The notes under the pieces were generated by a model. That model ran no database searches and was not told where the DNA came from. It saw nothing but the letters and a program-made list of their open reading frames with translations. Both the position numbers and the translations under genes were made by a program. DNA of 64,000 nt from Pseudomonas brassicacearum. Its GTDB lineage: Bacteria; Pseudomonadota; Gammaproteobacteria; Pseudomonadales; Pseudomonadaceae. The stretch spans positions 4,925,430-4,989,429 of the forward strand of contig NZ_CP007410.1 of the NCBI RefSeq assembly GCF_000585995.1, in the 5' to 3' direction. How positions within the stretch are numbered: position 1 is the first letter of the stretch; each line of letters begins with the position of its first letter. Below are positions 50,100 to 58,622 of the stretch, piece by piece.

Positions 50100-50161
50100 G
50101 CGATACACCTAGCCACCCGCCTCATCCCTCGGTTGAGGCTTTTGTACCTAAGGACCAAGCA

Positions 50162-50791
50162 ATGAATCTGGAAACCTGGCTGTTGTTCAGCGGCGCCGCC
50201 TTGGTGGTGATCCTCATCCCCGGCCCCCTGTCGCTGTTGATGATCGGCAACAGCCTGAACTACGGCCTGCGTCGCTCGTACCCGGCGTTCCTCGGCGGGG
50301 TGATCGCCTCGATCTGCCTGTTGAGCGCGTCGGCGTTGGGGCTCGGTGCGTTGTTGATAGCCTCGGAGCAACTGTTCAGCGCCCTGAAGATCGTTGGTGC
50401 GCTGTACCTGTTCTACCTCGCCTGGCAGAGCTGGCAGCAATCGCGCCAGCCCGCCCAAGGCGCCGAAGTGCCCCAGGCCGCTGCCGCCCCGCGCTTTCGC
50501 GCCCTCTTCGGCCGGGCGTTCGTGCTGGGCGCCAGCAACCCGAAGGACATCCTGTTCTTTGCCGCTTTCCTGCCTCAGTTCTTGAGCGCTGAGCAAGCGT
50601 TCCTCCCGCAACTGTTGATCATGATCGCCACCTGGACCGTGCTCGACCTGCTGTGCAAGCTGGCCTACGGCCTCGGCGCCCATGGTGCCGCGCGGTATTT
50701 GCGTACGGGGAAAGGCCAGAGTTGGTTCAACCGCATCAGTGCCGGATTATTTGGCGGCGCGGGCGCAGCCTCTTTACTGTCCAGTCATTGA
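50162..50791 (+). CDS. LysE/RhtB-family amino acid exporter
   Basis: 209 aa, six helices. IPGPLSLLMIGNSLNYGLR near residue 20 is the LysE/RhtB signature, and GASNPKDILFFAAFLPQF a conserved mid segment. Start at 50162 (MNLETW) chosen because sequence upstream is not family-like. Substrate unknown. It lies 62 bases after the permease gene, so co-transcription is possible. Confidence 0.9.
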   Translation: MNLETWLLFSGAALVVILIPGPLSLLMIGNSLNYGLRRSYPAFLGGVIASICLLSASALGLGALLIASEQLFSALKIVGALYLFYLAWQSWQQSRQPAQGAEVPQAAAAPRFRALFGRAFVLGASNPKDILFFAAFLPQFLSAEQAFLPQLLIMIATWTVLDLLCKLAYGLGAHGAARYLRTGKGQSWFNRISAGLFGGAGAASLLSSH

Positions 50792-50912
50792 GCCTTGGGT
50801 TATTTACATCGGGCTTTTGCAAAACACGGCAACAACCAATCGATATACACCCTTCAGGAAAACACCTTAGATAGAGGGCCATTCACATCATCGTTGAACA
50901 AGGACGTTCACC

Positions 50913-53900
50913 ATGGCCAAGGTTTTTTATCCCGACTCTGTTTCTGACGACCAAGCCGTAGTCATTACGGACATGGGCTTTCATACCAATGAATACACGG
51001 TCGAAACACTCGACTTCCGGGCGACCGATAAAACGCTGCTCAGCGCGGAACACAAACATCGGCAGACCCAACTCGACGTCGTAGATAAACTTTATGGCCC
51101 GCTCTCTATCGGCGCCGTGAAGGTGACCCGTTCAGCCCTGGACGCGTTGGGTGCAACGACCGATGGACAACCGCTGACAGGGGACAATACTTTTTTCCGC
51201 ATCCCCAATCGTTTTTTTGTGAACTCCCTGCAGTTCTGCGCCGTTGCCATCGAAACACGTATAACGCTCACCCCCGACGTGGACGACTATCGGTTACTCA
51301 CATTACTTTTCGAAATAGCGAGTCAACGTCGGCCCACGGCGCGCCCCTTGTTGAGGGGAAGTCCTGAGACACAGGCCGAACCAACCGGTTATCGAAGCAC
51401 GCTTGAAAAGCTTTTAAACGCCGCCCAGAGACTCAACCTCCATACGGTCTCGCAAACCATGAGTTGGGTGAGCCAAGCGAAAAGCACCCTCCTCATCCCA
51501 ACCGGACTTGGCCTCCAGGCCTTCGGCATCTACAGCGGTCTGCGAGGCCTGCAGGATGCCATCCAGAACAAGGACGCTTACCAGACGGTCTTCAACGGGG
51601 CCGGCGTGGCGGCCGAGATGGCCTCGATCGGTGTCGAGGCAGCGGTGACCCGACAAGCCACTCAGATGATCAAGGCCGGCCAGGGCTCCCTCAGGGATTT
51701 TGCCACCACAGGCTTCGCCATAAGGCTCGCCCGTGGAAGCAGCCTGATTGCCAGCGTACTGACACTGCCTTTCGACATCATCGCCGCTGTCGACTCTTTC
51801 AAGGCCGCCGCCCGCGCCACCGGCAAAGAAGCCACCGATCACTACGTCAGCGCCGCCTTGAGCGTCACCAGCGCGGCCATGAGCGTGACCCTCGGCACAG
51901 CGGCACTGGCAGGTTTCAGTTCGACCGGTCCTGTGGGCCTTGCCGCGGGGCTTATCCTGGTGGTTGGATCACAAATCTGGGGCGCGATTCGTCAAGTCGA
52001 TGAAATCGACGACTACATAGAACTCACCGTACACGAGCGCCTCCGTACCGGTTGGCTCGCCTTCTGGGCAATCAGCCCTGATAAAGACATCCAGGATCGC
52101 TACATCATCGCCAAGGCAACTGCCGAACATACCAAGCGGCGGCGGGCCGATGCCTTGTACTTACTCAAAGGCCCATTGAAAGACAGCACTGAAGCGATCG
52201 TAAACGGTGCATTCACCGTAGAACTCGAAACGGTGATGTACAGCACTTGGAATTGGTGGACGGGAGAAAAATACCAGGCGACGACAGTACGTCCCAGGAT
52301 CCAGGACAGCGACGACCGGATCGACGCGCGTAATGGCGTTACTGCTCAGACGCCCGGCGCAGTCATTGAAACGTCGGCGCAAGATAAAGGCATCCATTGG
52401 TATATCGGCGGTGGCGACGACACTGTTCTAGGCGCTGAAAACCAGCCAAATGTCTTCCACTACGGGGCGGGTGTTAAAAAACTCACCGGCGGCGTGAAGG
52501 ATGACGTTTTTATCTTCGAGGGCTCGGCGGAATCCCTCAGTGGAAGCCAAACCCTTTCGACGAATACCCTGGTGGGTGGCTTGGGCAATGACACGCTCGT
52601 TTTATCGGGCCGCACCCGCAATAGTCAGGAGCCACGCCTGGGTTATCAGGTCGACCTGGAGGCCGGGCAAGTCTCCATCATCACTCATGCCAGTCACGAC
52701 ACAGAGAGCAGACACTATCGCCATGCGGTCCTTGAAGGCATTGAACATGTAGAAATCCCTGAGGGCGGTGCTAACGTCATCAAGGGTACCGCCGGCTCAA
52801 ACATCATCAAATCCCGCGGCAATGATTCAATCGAGGCCGGCGCGGGAAATGACCGGATTTTTATTCTGAATGGAAACAACCACAACGCAGACGGTGGACC
52901 TGGCGATGATGTCTACGCCATCGCTCATAAACCCGGCTGTGTCTCCATCAGCGAAGACGGCGTAGGCAACAGCGTCATCGCATTGGACTGGAGAGCGGAC
53001 CTGATTGAAAGCTGGCAAATTGAAGAAAATCACTTGGTGATTACTTCATGCTTTGATGCAAGCGACAGGGAGTTTCGCAAACTCACCATCAGGAACGTCT
53101 ATGCACACACTGATTATCCAAGGCGCTTACAAAACAACAGGCTGACGTTCATCACCCAGGATGGCTACCATTTGGTTCCCGACCTGCCTGACATGATCGC
53201 GGACAGCAGCCCGCTGGACATTGAAACAATGGTGGTGCAGCAAGGAACACCGCGAAACCCGACCCTCCTGAAGGGGCGAAGCGAGCAACAGATCGCCCAT
53301 GACAAGGACACGAGTTTTTATGTTTCACGTACTCATGAACTCACCACACTCAAGGTCAAACAAAAAAGCAAATTCTCCACCACTCTCCACCTGGACTACA
53401 CCCACTCCGAACTGACACGTATCGAGGCTCATTACAGCGCCCACGTCATTCAGGAAAAGGAAGGGGACACCATAAAATATGGCGAATGTGGCCTGACCTT
53501 AGACTTTGGCGTTCGCCGAGTCGTCTTGAAGAACCTGGCAAGCTCCGATGAACGTTATAGCGCGCAAAGCAGCAAGACAGGACGGCGTGCATTTTCCGCG
53601 CTGGGTTCACTCCATACTTTTATCTTGATCATGAAGGATGGCTCGTCCTACCGCCTGGTCCAACCCTCGCCCGACTATGATCTGTTGCTGGACGAAACAT
53701 TCATCGGTAAAGATCCGGTGGAGTGGAAAACAGAAGCGTCACAGTCACTCACGCCGACGAAAAAGAACTACGCCTACCTACAACCCTTGGACAAAAAACC
53801 CCACTACATGGGCAGCAGGGCAACCTGCGCCATGCTGACATCCCCCGCGGAACAGACGGGCATCGAAGTCCTGATTGGCGAAGGCTCCACCTACCTTGTT

Positions 53901-54635
53901 CACCTGAGCCCGGACATGACGTTACGCCTGTCCACGCCGGGTGCACTGGCCGGCGCCAATCCCCAGTTACCCAACGCCTCTACATGGGAGCTCGACGCCA
54001 GGCACCTCGGTCAAGTTGAGATAAAACTGTCCTCCAACCTGCTGCAGATCGGCGCAGCGATCATTCATCTCCCCGTCTATGAAACCGAAGACCTTGTCGA
54101 CCAGGTACGCGTCATTACTGCCCAAGGAGTCGTTTATGCTGTCGACAGCCTGTTTGAGCGAGTTTATGTGGAAGCGCTCGATGGCCGGTATTTTGCCCCT
54201 CTCACCGATCCCAGCGCAGTATTGCCCAGTGCACTGTCCAGCCTGACATCCGAAGAACTGAAGGTGCTTCACATTGCCGTCAAGGATGGGTCTCCTGGCA
54301 CCTTGAGCTATCACCTCAAAACCCGCAAATGGACCCTTGATACAGATAAGTCCCGAGTCATAGAGGCGGCGAACCTGAGAAAAACAAACCTGTGTGAGCA
54401 CGCTCTCAAGATCTATCAGGATCTGGCTCGCGAAGGCCTCAATCAGACCCCACCCATGAGTGATGACGCCCTTCGTTTGTTGCGCACAAAGTGCACTGAA
54501 TTAATGGAGAGCTTCACATTGGAACACTCGGTGAGGTTTGCCCGAGCGCTAGCACTGAGCGCGGTCTTCGGCATAAGGCTTTCTCAACTGAATTGGTTCC
54601 TCTCATTGGGTGAGGCCTCTTCCAAACGTACATAG
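50913..54635 (+). CDS. Large pore-toxin/RTX-like protein
   Basis: 1240 aa accessory protein, not assigned to a named toxin. Residues about 190-210, 270-295 and 312-358 are hydrophobic, ending in GFSSTGPVGLAAGLILVVGS and then ERLRTGWLAFWAISPD; this resembles the TcdA/TcdB-type pore region of large toxins such as FitD/Mcf. Residues about 498-670 hold scattered RTX-like calcium motifs (GGGDDTVLG, GGLGNDTLVL, GAGNDRIF, GGPGDDVYAI). The rest to 1240 is beta-rich with no motif I know. No signal peptide, no type I secretion gene nearby. A 60-base sample (52861-52920) has 30 G+C against 39 in puuD. Origin by transfer and a cell-damaging role are inferred. Confidence 0.72.
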   Translation: MAKVFYPDSVSDDQAVVITDMGFHTNEYTVETLDFRATDKTLLSAEHKHRQTQLDVVDKLYGPLSIGAVKVTRSALDALGATTDGQPLTGDNTFFRIPNRFFVNSLQFCAVAIETRITLTPDVDDYRLLTLLFEIASQRRPTARPLLRGSPETQAEPTGYRSTLEKLLNAAQRLNLHTVSQTMSWVSQAKSTLLIPTGLGLQAFGIYSGLRGLQDAIQNKDAYQTVFNGAGVAAEMASIGVEAAVTRQATQMIKAGQGSLRDFATTGFAIRLARGSSLIASVLTLPFDIIAAVDSFKAAARATGKEATDHYVSAALSVTSAAMSVTLGTAALAGFSSTGPVGLAAGLILVVGSQIWGAIRQVDEIDDYIELTVHERLRTGWLAFWAISPDKDIQDRYIIAKATAEHTKRRRADALYLLKGPLKDSTEAIVNGAFTVELETVMYSTWNWWTGEKYQATTVRPRIQDSDDRIDARNGVTAQTPGAVIETSAQDKGIHWYIGGGDDTVLGAENQPNVFHYGAGVKKLTGGVKDDVFIFEGSAESLSGSQTLSTNTLVGGLGNDTLVLSGRTRNSQEPRLGYQVDLEAGQVSIITHASHDTESRHYRHAVLEGIEHVEIPEGGANVIKGTAGSNIIKSRGNDSIEAGAGNDRIFILNGNNHNADGGPGDDVYAIAHKPGCVSISEDGVGNSVIALDWRADLIESWQIEENHLVITSCFDASDREFRKLTIRNVYAHTDYPRRLQNNRLTFITQDGYHLVPDLPDMIADSSPLDIETMVVQQGTPRNPTLLKGRSEQQIAHDKDTSFYVSRTHELTTLKVKQKSKFSTTLHLDYTHSELTRIEAHYSAHVIQEKEGDTIKYGECGLTLDFGVRRVVLKNLASSDERYSAQSSKTGRRAFSALGSLHTFILIMKDGSSYRLVQPSPDYDLLLDETFIGKDPVEWKTEASQSLTPTKKNYAYLQPLDKKPHYMGSRATCAMLTSPAEQTGIEVLIGEGSTYLVHLSPDMTLRLSTPGALAGANPQLPNASTWELDARHLGQVEIKLSSNLLQIGAAIIHLPVYETEDLVDQVRVITAQGVVYAVDSLFERVYVEALDGRYFAPLTDPSAVLPSALSSLTSEELKVLHIAVKDGSPGTLSYHLKTRKWTLDTDKSRVIEAANLRKTNLCEHALKIYQDLAREGLNQTPPMSDDALRLLRTKCTELMESFTLEHSVRFARALALSAVFGIRLSQLNWFLSLGEASSKRT

Positions 54636-54727
54636 CCTTCACAACTCTTTTTCGAAGGTTTTTCAGACGCCATATATATATGTAGTGCACCTGCCTGTTG
54701 GTTTTCCATGAACATTCTTAAGCCCGA

Positions 54728-54775
54728 GGCCTGCCAGCTATATGACAGGCCATTCGCTTCATGGCCACATGAAGC
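54728..54775. other. Two tandem hairpins between the toxin-like genes
   Basis: GGCCTG (54728-54733) with CAGGCC (54746-54751), then GCTTCATG (54756-54763) with CATGAAGC (54768-54775, 4-base loop). They sit 28 bases upstream of the second gene and lack a T-run, so they could mask or space its translation start. Confidence 0.5.
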
Positions 54776-54802
54776 ATCAATACTTAAGAGCAGGCGTTTT
54801 CA

Positions 54803-56251
54803 ATGAGTCCAAGACGAAACACCCGGCCCAATATGCCAAAGTCGTCCCCTGATACACCTCACTCCAGTCGCGATACGCCACTGGAAACAATGCTCGGAAT
54901 GCGGGGAGATGGGACCGATCAGGCGTCCGTCTCGCCAACCGGGCATCCCATTGAAGCCCGTGAATCTCAGCGCCCGACCATTCGCATATCCGAAATGGCA
55001 TCACAGACCGCCATCAGTGATGCCCCCCTCTCGGTAACGCTGGACAACTATTACCTCTCACCCGAGCTGGTGCCCATGTTATCGGAGCCAGACCCAACCT
55101 CTGGAATCCGCACGTTCAGGACACGCACTTATGTCGATCTTTCAGAAGGTGGAACGGTGCTGCTGGGTCGTGATTCGGAGCAGAATTACAGAGCTCGCTC
55201 AGGCATCGAACTCGTCGCCTCCGGACCACGCCTGGAGCAAGTGGAAGGCAGCCATCTATGGCGTCGGATTGCGCACCGAGAGGTATTCAATAAAAACTGG
55301 GGGATTGACCCAAGGTTCACAGTGTCCGGCTTCATCACCCTGGACAATGTTCACTATAAGGTGGTGACACGCAGCGACGCGCGCGAACACCCGATCGCCT
55401 ACATTCAGCCACCCACCCATCCCACCTATGATTTTGATCTGTTGGAAGCCACCCTCAGGCATACGCCTGACGAGCAACCCCGAGGCGCAGTGCAAATCCC
55501 ACCGCACAACCATTGGGAAATTGACGCCCGGCTTCCCTTTGAAAAACCACTGACGGCTTACGTCAGGGATTGTTTTCCAGAGGTCACGACAACCACTCTG
55601 GAAAACATCGCAAGAAAGCAATTTGAACTCGCCAATGACGCACCGTTCGCCGATGCCGCGGGTTTGACTGCCCTGCGGCAGATTTTCAACAGCTGGAAAA
55701 ACGCGACGCCCACGCCGCATCCACACTGGTCCGATCCGCTCTTGATGCTGCCGACGCTTGCGACCGCGTCCTCTTCCAGAGGGGCTGCCCGCTCGATAAC
55801 GCTGCCCATCCCATCCTCAACGGGGACGTTGGAGCGGCTGGATTTTGATCCCCTGCGGTTCCAGCGACAGTGGCTGTTTTTCCAAACGACGTACACACCC
55901 GTGGAGTTCAAACGCTTTATGACCGCCCTTCTGACTCGCAATGGCTACACGGTCATGGAGCCAAGCTCCTACAATAGTTTTCCAGCGTTGGTATTCCAAC
56001 GAGCAGGGCATGACTATGTATTTTTCATAAGCCTGCATCGCACCAGGATCCCAAAGATTTCCCTGCCAACGTACCTGGATCCCAATACAGCCGGCGTCCT
56101 CTTGGAAAACCAGATCGGCGAAGCCGCGGCGAAAGTCGTCAGGGAGGCCCACGCTGCCAACAAAATCATCTGGCTCAGAGGCGGTACCGAAATCCGTCCA
56201 GGCATTCCAGACACAGTCTTTATCATCCGGGATGACTATTCCAGGCTGTAA
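54803..56251 (+). CDS. Toxin-associated hypothetical protein with distinct C-terminal domain
   Basis: 482 aa, family not recognised. Residues 1-70 are Ser/Pro/Thr-rich and disordered. About 75-260 contain RTRTYVDLSEGGTVLLGRDS, YRARSGIELVASGP and a strand-rich module of a kind I associate with large Pseudomonas toxin proteins. From about 350 on, EFKRFMTALLTRNGYTVMEP, FPALVFQRAGHDYVFFISLH and IIWLRGGTEIRPGIPD form a separate alpha/beta domain, faintly like Mrr-type nuclease folds but with no proven catalytic set. No signal peptide or partner immunity gene. It follows the 1240-aa gene by 167 bases. An effector role is only a suggestion. Confidence 0.62.
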   Translation: MSPRRNTRPNMPKSSPDTPHSSRDTPLETMLGMRGDGTDQASVSPTGHPIEARESQRPTIRISEMASQTAISDAPLSVTLDNYYLSPELVPMLSEPDPTSGIRTFRTRTYVDLSEGGTVLLGRDSEQNYRARSGIELVASGPRLEQVEGSHLWRRIAHREVFNKNWGIDPRFTVSGFITLDNVHYKVVTRSDAREHPIAYIQPPTHPTYDFDLLEATLRHTPDEQPRGAVQIPPHNHWEIDARLPFEKPLTAYVRDCFPEVTTTTLENIARKQFELANDAPFADAAGLTALRQIFNSWKNATPTPHPHWSDPLLMLPTLATASSSRGAARSITLPIPSSTGTLERLDFDPLRFQRQWLFFQTTYTPVEFKRFMTALLTRNGYTVMEPSSYNSFPALVFQRAGHDYVFFISLHRTRIPKISLPTYLDPNTAGVLLENQIGEAAAKVVREAHAANKIIWLRGGTEIRPGIPDTVFIIRDDYSRL

Positions 56252-56261
56252 ATACGCCGCA

Positions 56262-56287
56262 AAAAAAAGCCCGCAGTGTGGGCGGGC
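56262..56287 (-). terminator. uraH terminator
   Basis: GCCCGC (56269-56274) pairs with GCGGGC (56282-56287); an A-run at 56261-56268 gives a U-run on the minus strand. It lies past the uraH stop and also beyond the end of the 482-aa gene. Confidence 0.8.
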
Positions 56288-56345
56288 GAAAACCAAAGAA
56301 GCGCTATGCGCAGTCGCTTCCAGGACAAGGCAGTTGCTCCGGGGA

Positions 56346-56699
56346 TCAACTGCCTCGATAGGTTGAATAGGCGTAAGGCGAAATCAGCAGGGGTACGTGG
56401 TAATGCTCCTGCTCGGCCGACAAGCCGAAACGCAGTACCACTACATCCAGAAACGCCGGTTCGGACAACTGGACGCCACGGGCGCGGTAGTAATCGCCAG
56501 CGTGGAATTGAATCTGGTAGACCCCGGTACGGTAGTCATCCCCTTGCAGCAACGGCGCATCGCAACGACCATCGCTGTTGGTCTGCGCGTTGGCGACCAG
56601 GTGCAATTGCGAACCTTCCACACGGTACAGCTCGACCTTGATCGAGCTGCCCGGGCAGCCGTGTGCGGCATCCAAAACGTGAGTAGTCAAACGTCCCAT
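56346..56699 (-). CDS. uraH: 5-hydroxyisourate hydrolase
   Basis: 117 aa transthyretin-related enzyme that opens 5-hydroxyisourate to OHCU, the second step of urate breakdown. THVLDAAHGCPG at the start, SDGRCDAPLL in the middle and the C-terminal YRGS signature are all present. Divergent from puuE-uraD; between them lie two operator palindromes. Confidence 0.96.
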   Translation of the reverse strand: MGRLTTHVLDAAHGCPGSSIKVELYRVEGSQLHLVANAQTNSDGRCDAPLLQGDDYRTGVYQIQFHAGDYYRARGVQLSEPAFLDVVVLRFGLSAEQEHYHVPLLISPYAYSTYRGS

Positions 56700-56827
56700 A
56701 GATTGTGCGAGCCTCGCTGCTGGGCAGCCCGGCCCGACGCCTCCTGAATCAGTTGAAAGACAGGCCGCACCGTTTCGGAGCAGGAAACGTCACGGCGATG
56801 AACGAATTAAGACACTTTAAAAGAAAA

Positions 56828-56837
56828 TTGTACACAA
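56828..56837. promoter_or_regulatory. TTGTATACAA-type operator, uraH side
   Basis: TTGTACACAA, one base from the perfect palindrome, 128 bases upstream of uraH. Confidence 0.55.
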
Positions 56838-57023
56838 TAAAAAACAGATATTTCCCCCGCACCTGTTCCGACCATGCTTTCTGTCCAATCTGAAGCCAAG
56901 CCAACGGATACGTTATCCTTCCACCGATTAATTGACCAGGTGGGGCAGGTTTCTTGCAGTGTAGACAAGCCAGGAGGCGCCTTGAAAAATGCAAAAAATC
57001 AGGCTTACAAATCGCACATAAAG

Positions 57024-57033
57024 TTGTATACAA
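57024..57033. promoter_or_regulatory. TTGTATACAA operator, puuE side
   Basis: Perfect palindrome 80 bases upstream of the puuE GTG; same word as before gcl and the purine permease gene. Together with 56828-56837 it makes the uraH-puuE gap (414 bases) a two-operator divergent promoter. Confidence 0.68.
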
Positions 57034-57113
57034 TCACCCCATCGTCGTGACGCCAGCCTGTGACACATATCCAAGGCGCCACCAACATGGTTCGAACAAG
57101 AAGGAAGACTGCA

Positions 57114-58055
57114 GTGAGCGCTGACTACCCACGCGACCTGATCGGTTACGGCAGTAACCCTCCCCATCCCCGGTGGCCGGGCAATGCCCGCATCGCCCTG
57201 TCCTTCGTGCTCAATTACGAGGAAGGCGGCGAGCGCAACATCCTGCACGGTGACAAGGAGTCCGAAGCGTTCCTCTCGGAAATGGTCGCGGCGCAACCGC
57301 TGCAGGGCGAACGCAACATGAGCATGGAATCGCTGTACGAGTATGGGAGCCGTGCTGGTGTCTGGCGGGTCCTCAAGTTGTTCAAGGAATTCGACATTCC
57401 CCTGACCATCTTCGCCGTGGCCATGGCCGCCCAGCGCCATCCTGACCTCATTCGCGCCATGGTCACCGCCGGTCACGAAATCTGCAGCCACGGCTATCGC
57501 TGGATCGACTACCAATACATGGATGAAGCCCAGGAACGCGAGCACATGCTCGAAGCGATCCGCATCCTCACCGAAATCACTGGCGAGCGCCCGCTGGGCT
57601 GGTACACCGGCCGCACCGGGCCCAACACCCGTCGGCTGGTGATGGAAGAAGGCGGTTTTCTCTATGACAGCGACACCTACGACGACGACCTGCCCTACTG
57701 GGAGCCGAACACGCCCAACGGCAAGCCGCATCTGGTGATCCCGTACACCCTCGACACCAACGACATGCGCTTCACCCAAGTGCAGGGTTTCAACAAGGGC
57801 GACGATTTCTTCCAATACCTCAAGGACGCCTTCGATGTGCTGTATGCCGAAGGTGCCGAGGCGCCGAAGATGCTGTCCATCGGCCTGCACTGTCGGCTGA
57901 TCGGCCGCCCGGCCCGCCTTGCTTCCCTCAAGCGTTTCCTCGAATACGCCAAGGGCCACGAGCAGGTCTGGTTCAGCCGTCGTGTCGACATCGCCCGCCA
58001 CTGGCAGCAGACCCACCCCTGCCCGGAAGCGGTGAAACCAGGAGCGTCGAAATGA
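57114..58055 (+). CDS. puuE: Allantoinase PuuE
   Basis: 313 aa polysaccharide-deacetylase-like allantoinase that opens allantoin to allantoate; unlike classical allantoinase it belongs to the NodB fold. DYPRDLIGYGSNPPHPRWPG, VLNYEEGGERNILHGD, GHEICSHGYRWIDY and YTGRTGPNTRRL are typical. I chose the GTG at 57114 (AAGGA upstream) giving VSADYPRD; an upstream ATG adds 18 unrelated residues. Stop overlaps uraD by 4 bases. Confidence 0.95.
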   Translation: MSADYPRDLIGYGSNPPHPRWPGNARIALSFVLNYEEGGERNILHGDKESEAFLSEMVAAQPLQGERNMSMESLYEYGSRAGVWRVLKLFKEFDIPLTIFAVAMAAQRHPDLIRAMVTAGHEICSHGYRWIDYQYMDEAQEREHMLEAIRILTEITGERPLGWYTGRTGPNTRRLVMEEGGFLYDSDTYDDDLPYWEPNTPNGKPHLVIPYTLDTNDMRFTQVQGFNKGDDFFQYLKDAFDVLYAEGAEAPKMLSIGLHCRLIGRPARLASLKRFLEYAKGHEQVWFSRRVDIARHWQQTHPCPEAVKPGASK

Positions 58056-58567
58056 CTGCGTTCCAGACGCTCAAGCCTTCCACCTTGGGCCGCGAAGCGT
58101 TCGTCAACGCCTTCGCCGATATCTACGAACATTCGCCATGGGTCGCCGAAAAGGCGTTCGACCTGGGCCAGGACCCGTCGATCGACCAGATCGAAAACCT
58201 GCACCAGCGCATGAGCGATATCCTGTTGAGCGCCGATCACGCCAGCCAGCTGGCCCTGATCAACGCTCACCCGGACCTGGCCGGCAAAGCCGCCGTCCAG
58301 GGCCAACTGACCGAAGCCAGCACGAACGAACAGGCCGGCGCCGGTATTCACCAATGCACGGCCGAAGAGTTTCAACGCTTCACCGAGCTGAACGACGCCT
58401 ACAAGGCCAAGTTCAAGTTTCCCTTCATCATGGCGGTAAAAGGCAGCAACCGGCACCAGATCCTCGCGGCGTTCGAAACGCGCATCCATCACTCGGTAGA
58501 CACCGAATTCAAATGCGCGCTGGCAGAGATCAACAAGATCGCGTTGTTCCGACTACTGACCCTTTAG
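58052..58567 (+). CDS. uraD: OHCU decarboxylase
   Basis: 171 aa helical enzyme that turns 2-oxo-4-hydroxy-4-carboxy-5-ureidoimidazoline into S-allantoin. The catalytic histidine is in LINAHPDLAGKAAV, and KFKFPFIMAVKGSNRHQIL is the substrate helix region. Overlaps puuE by 4 bases, so these steps are translated together. Confidence 0.95.
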   Translation: MTAFQTLKPSTLGREAFVNAFADIYEHSPWVAEKAFDLGQDPSIDQIENLHQRMSDILLSADHASQLALINAHPDLAGKAAVQGQLTEASTNEQAGAGIHQCTAEEFQRFTELNDAYKAKFKFPFIMAVKGSNRHQILAAFETRIHHSVDTEFKCALAEINKIALFRLLTL

Positions 58568-58622
58568 CGAGCAGCCTCCTGCAAGCATCCCCAGCCAACT
58601 TATTTAAAGGCAGACAAGAAGA

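Noticed and set aside
50913..54635. Assignment of the large protein as a type I-secreted RTX exoprotein
   Set aside because: The calcium motifs are few and internal, there is no C-terminal RTX block or secretion tail, and no exporter genes are near; kept only as RTX-like.
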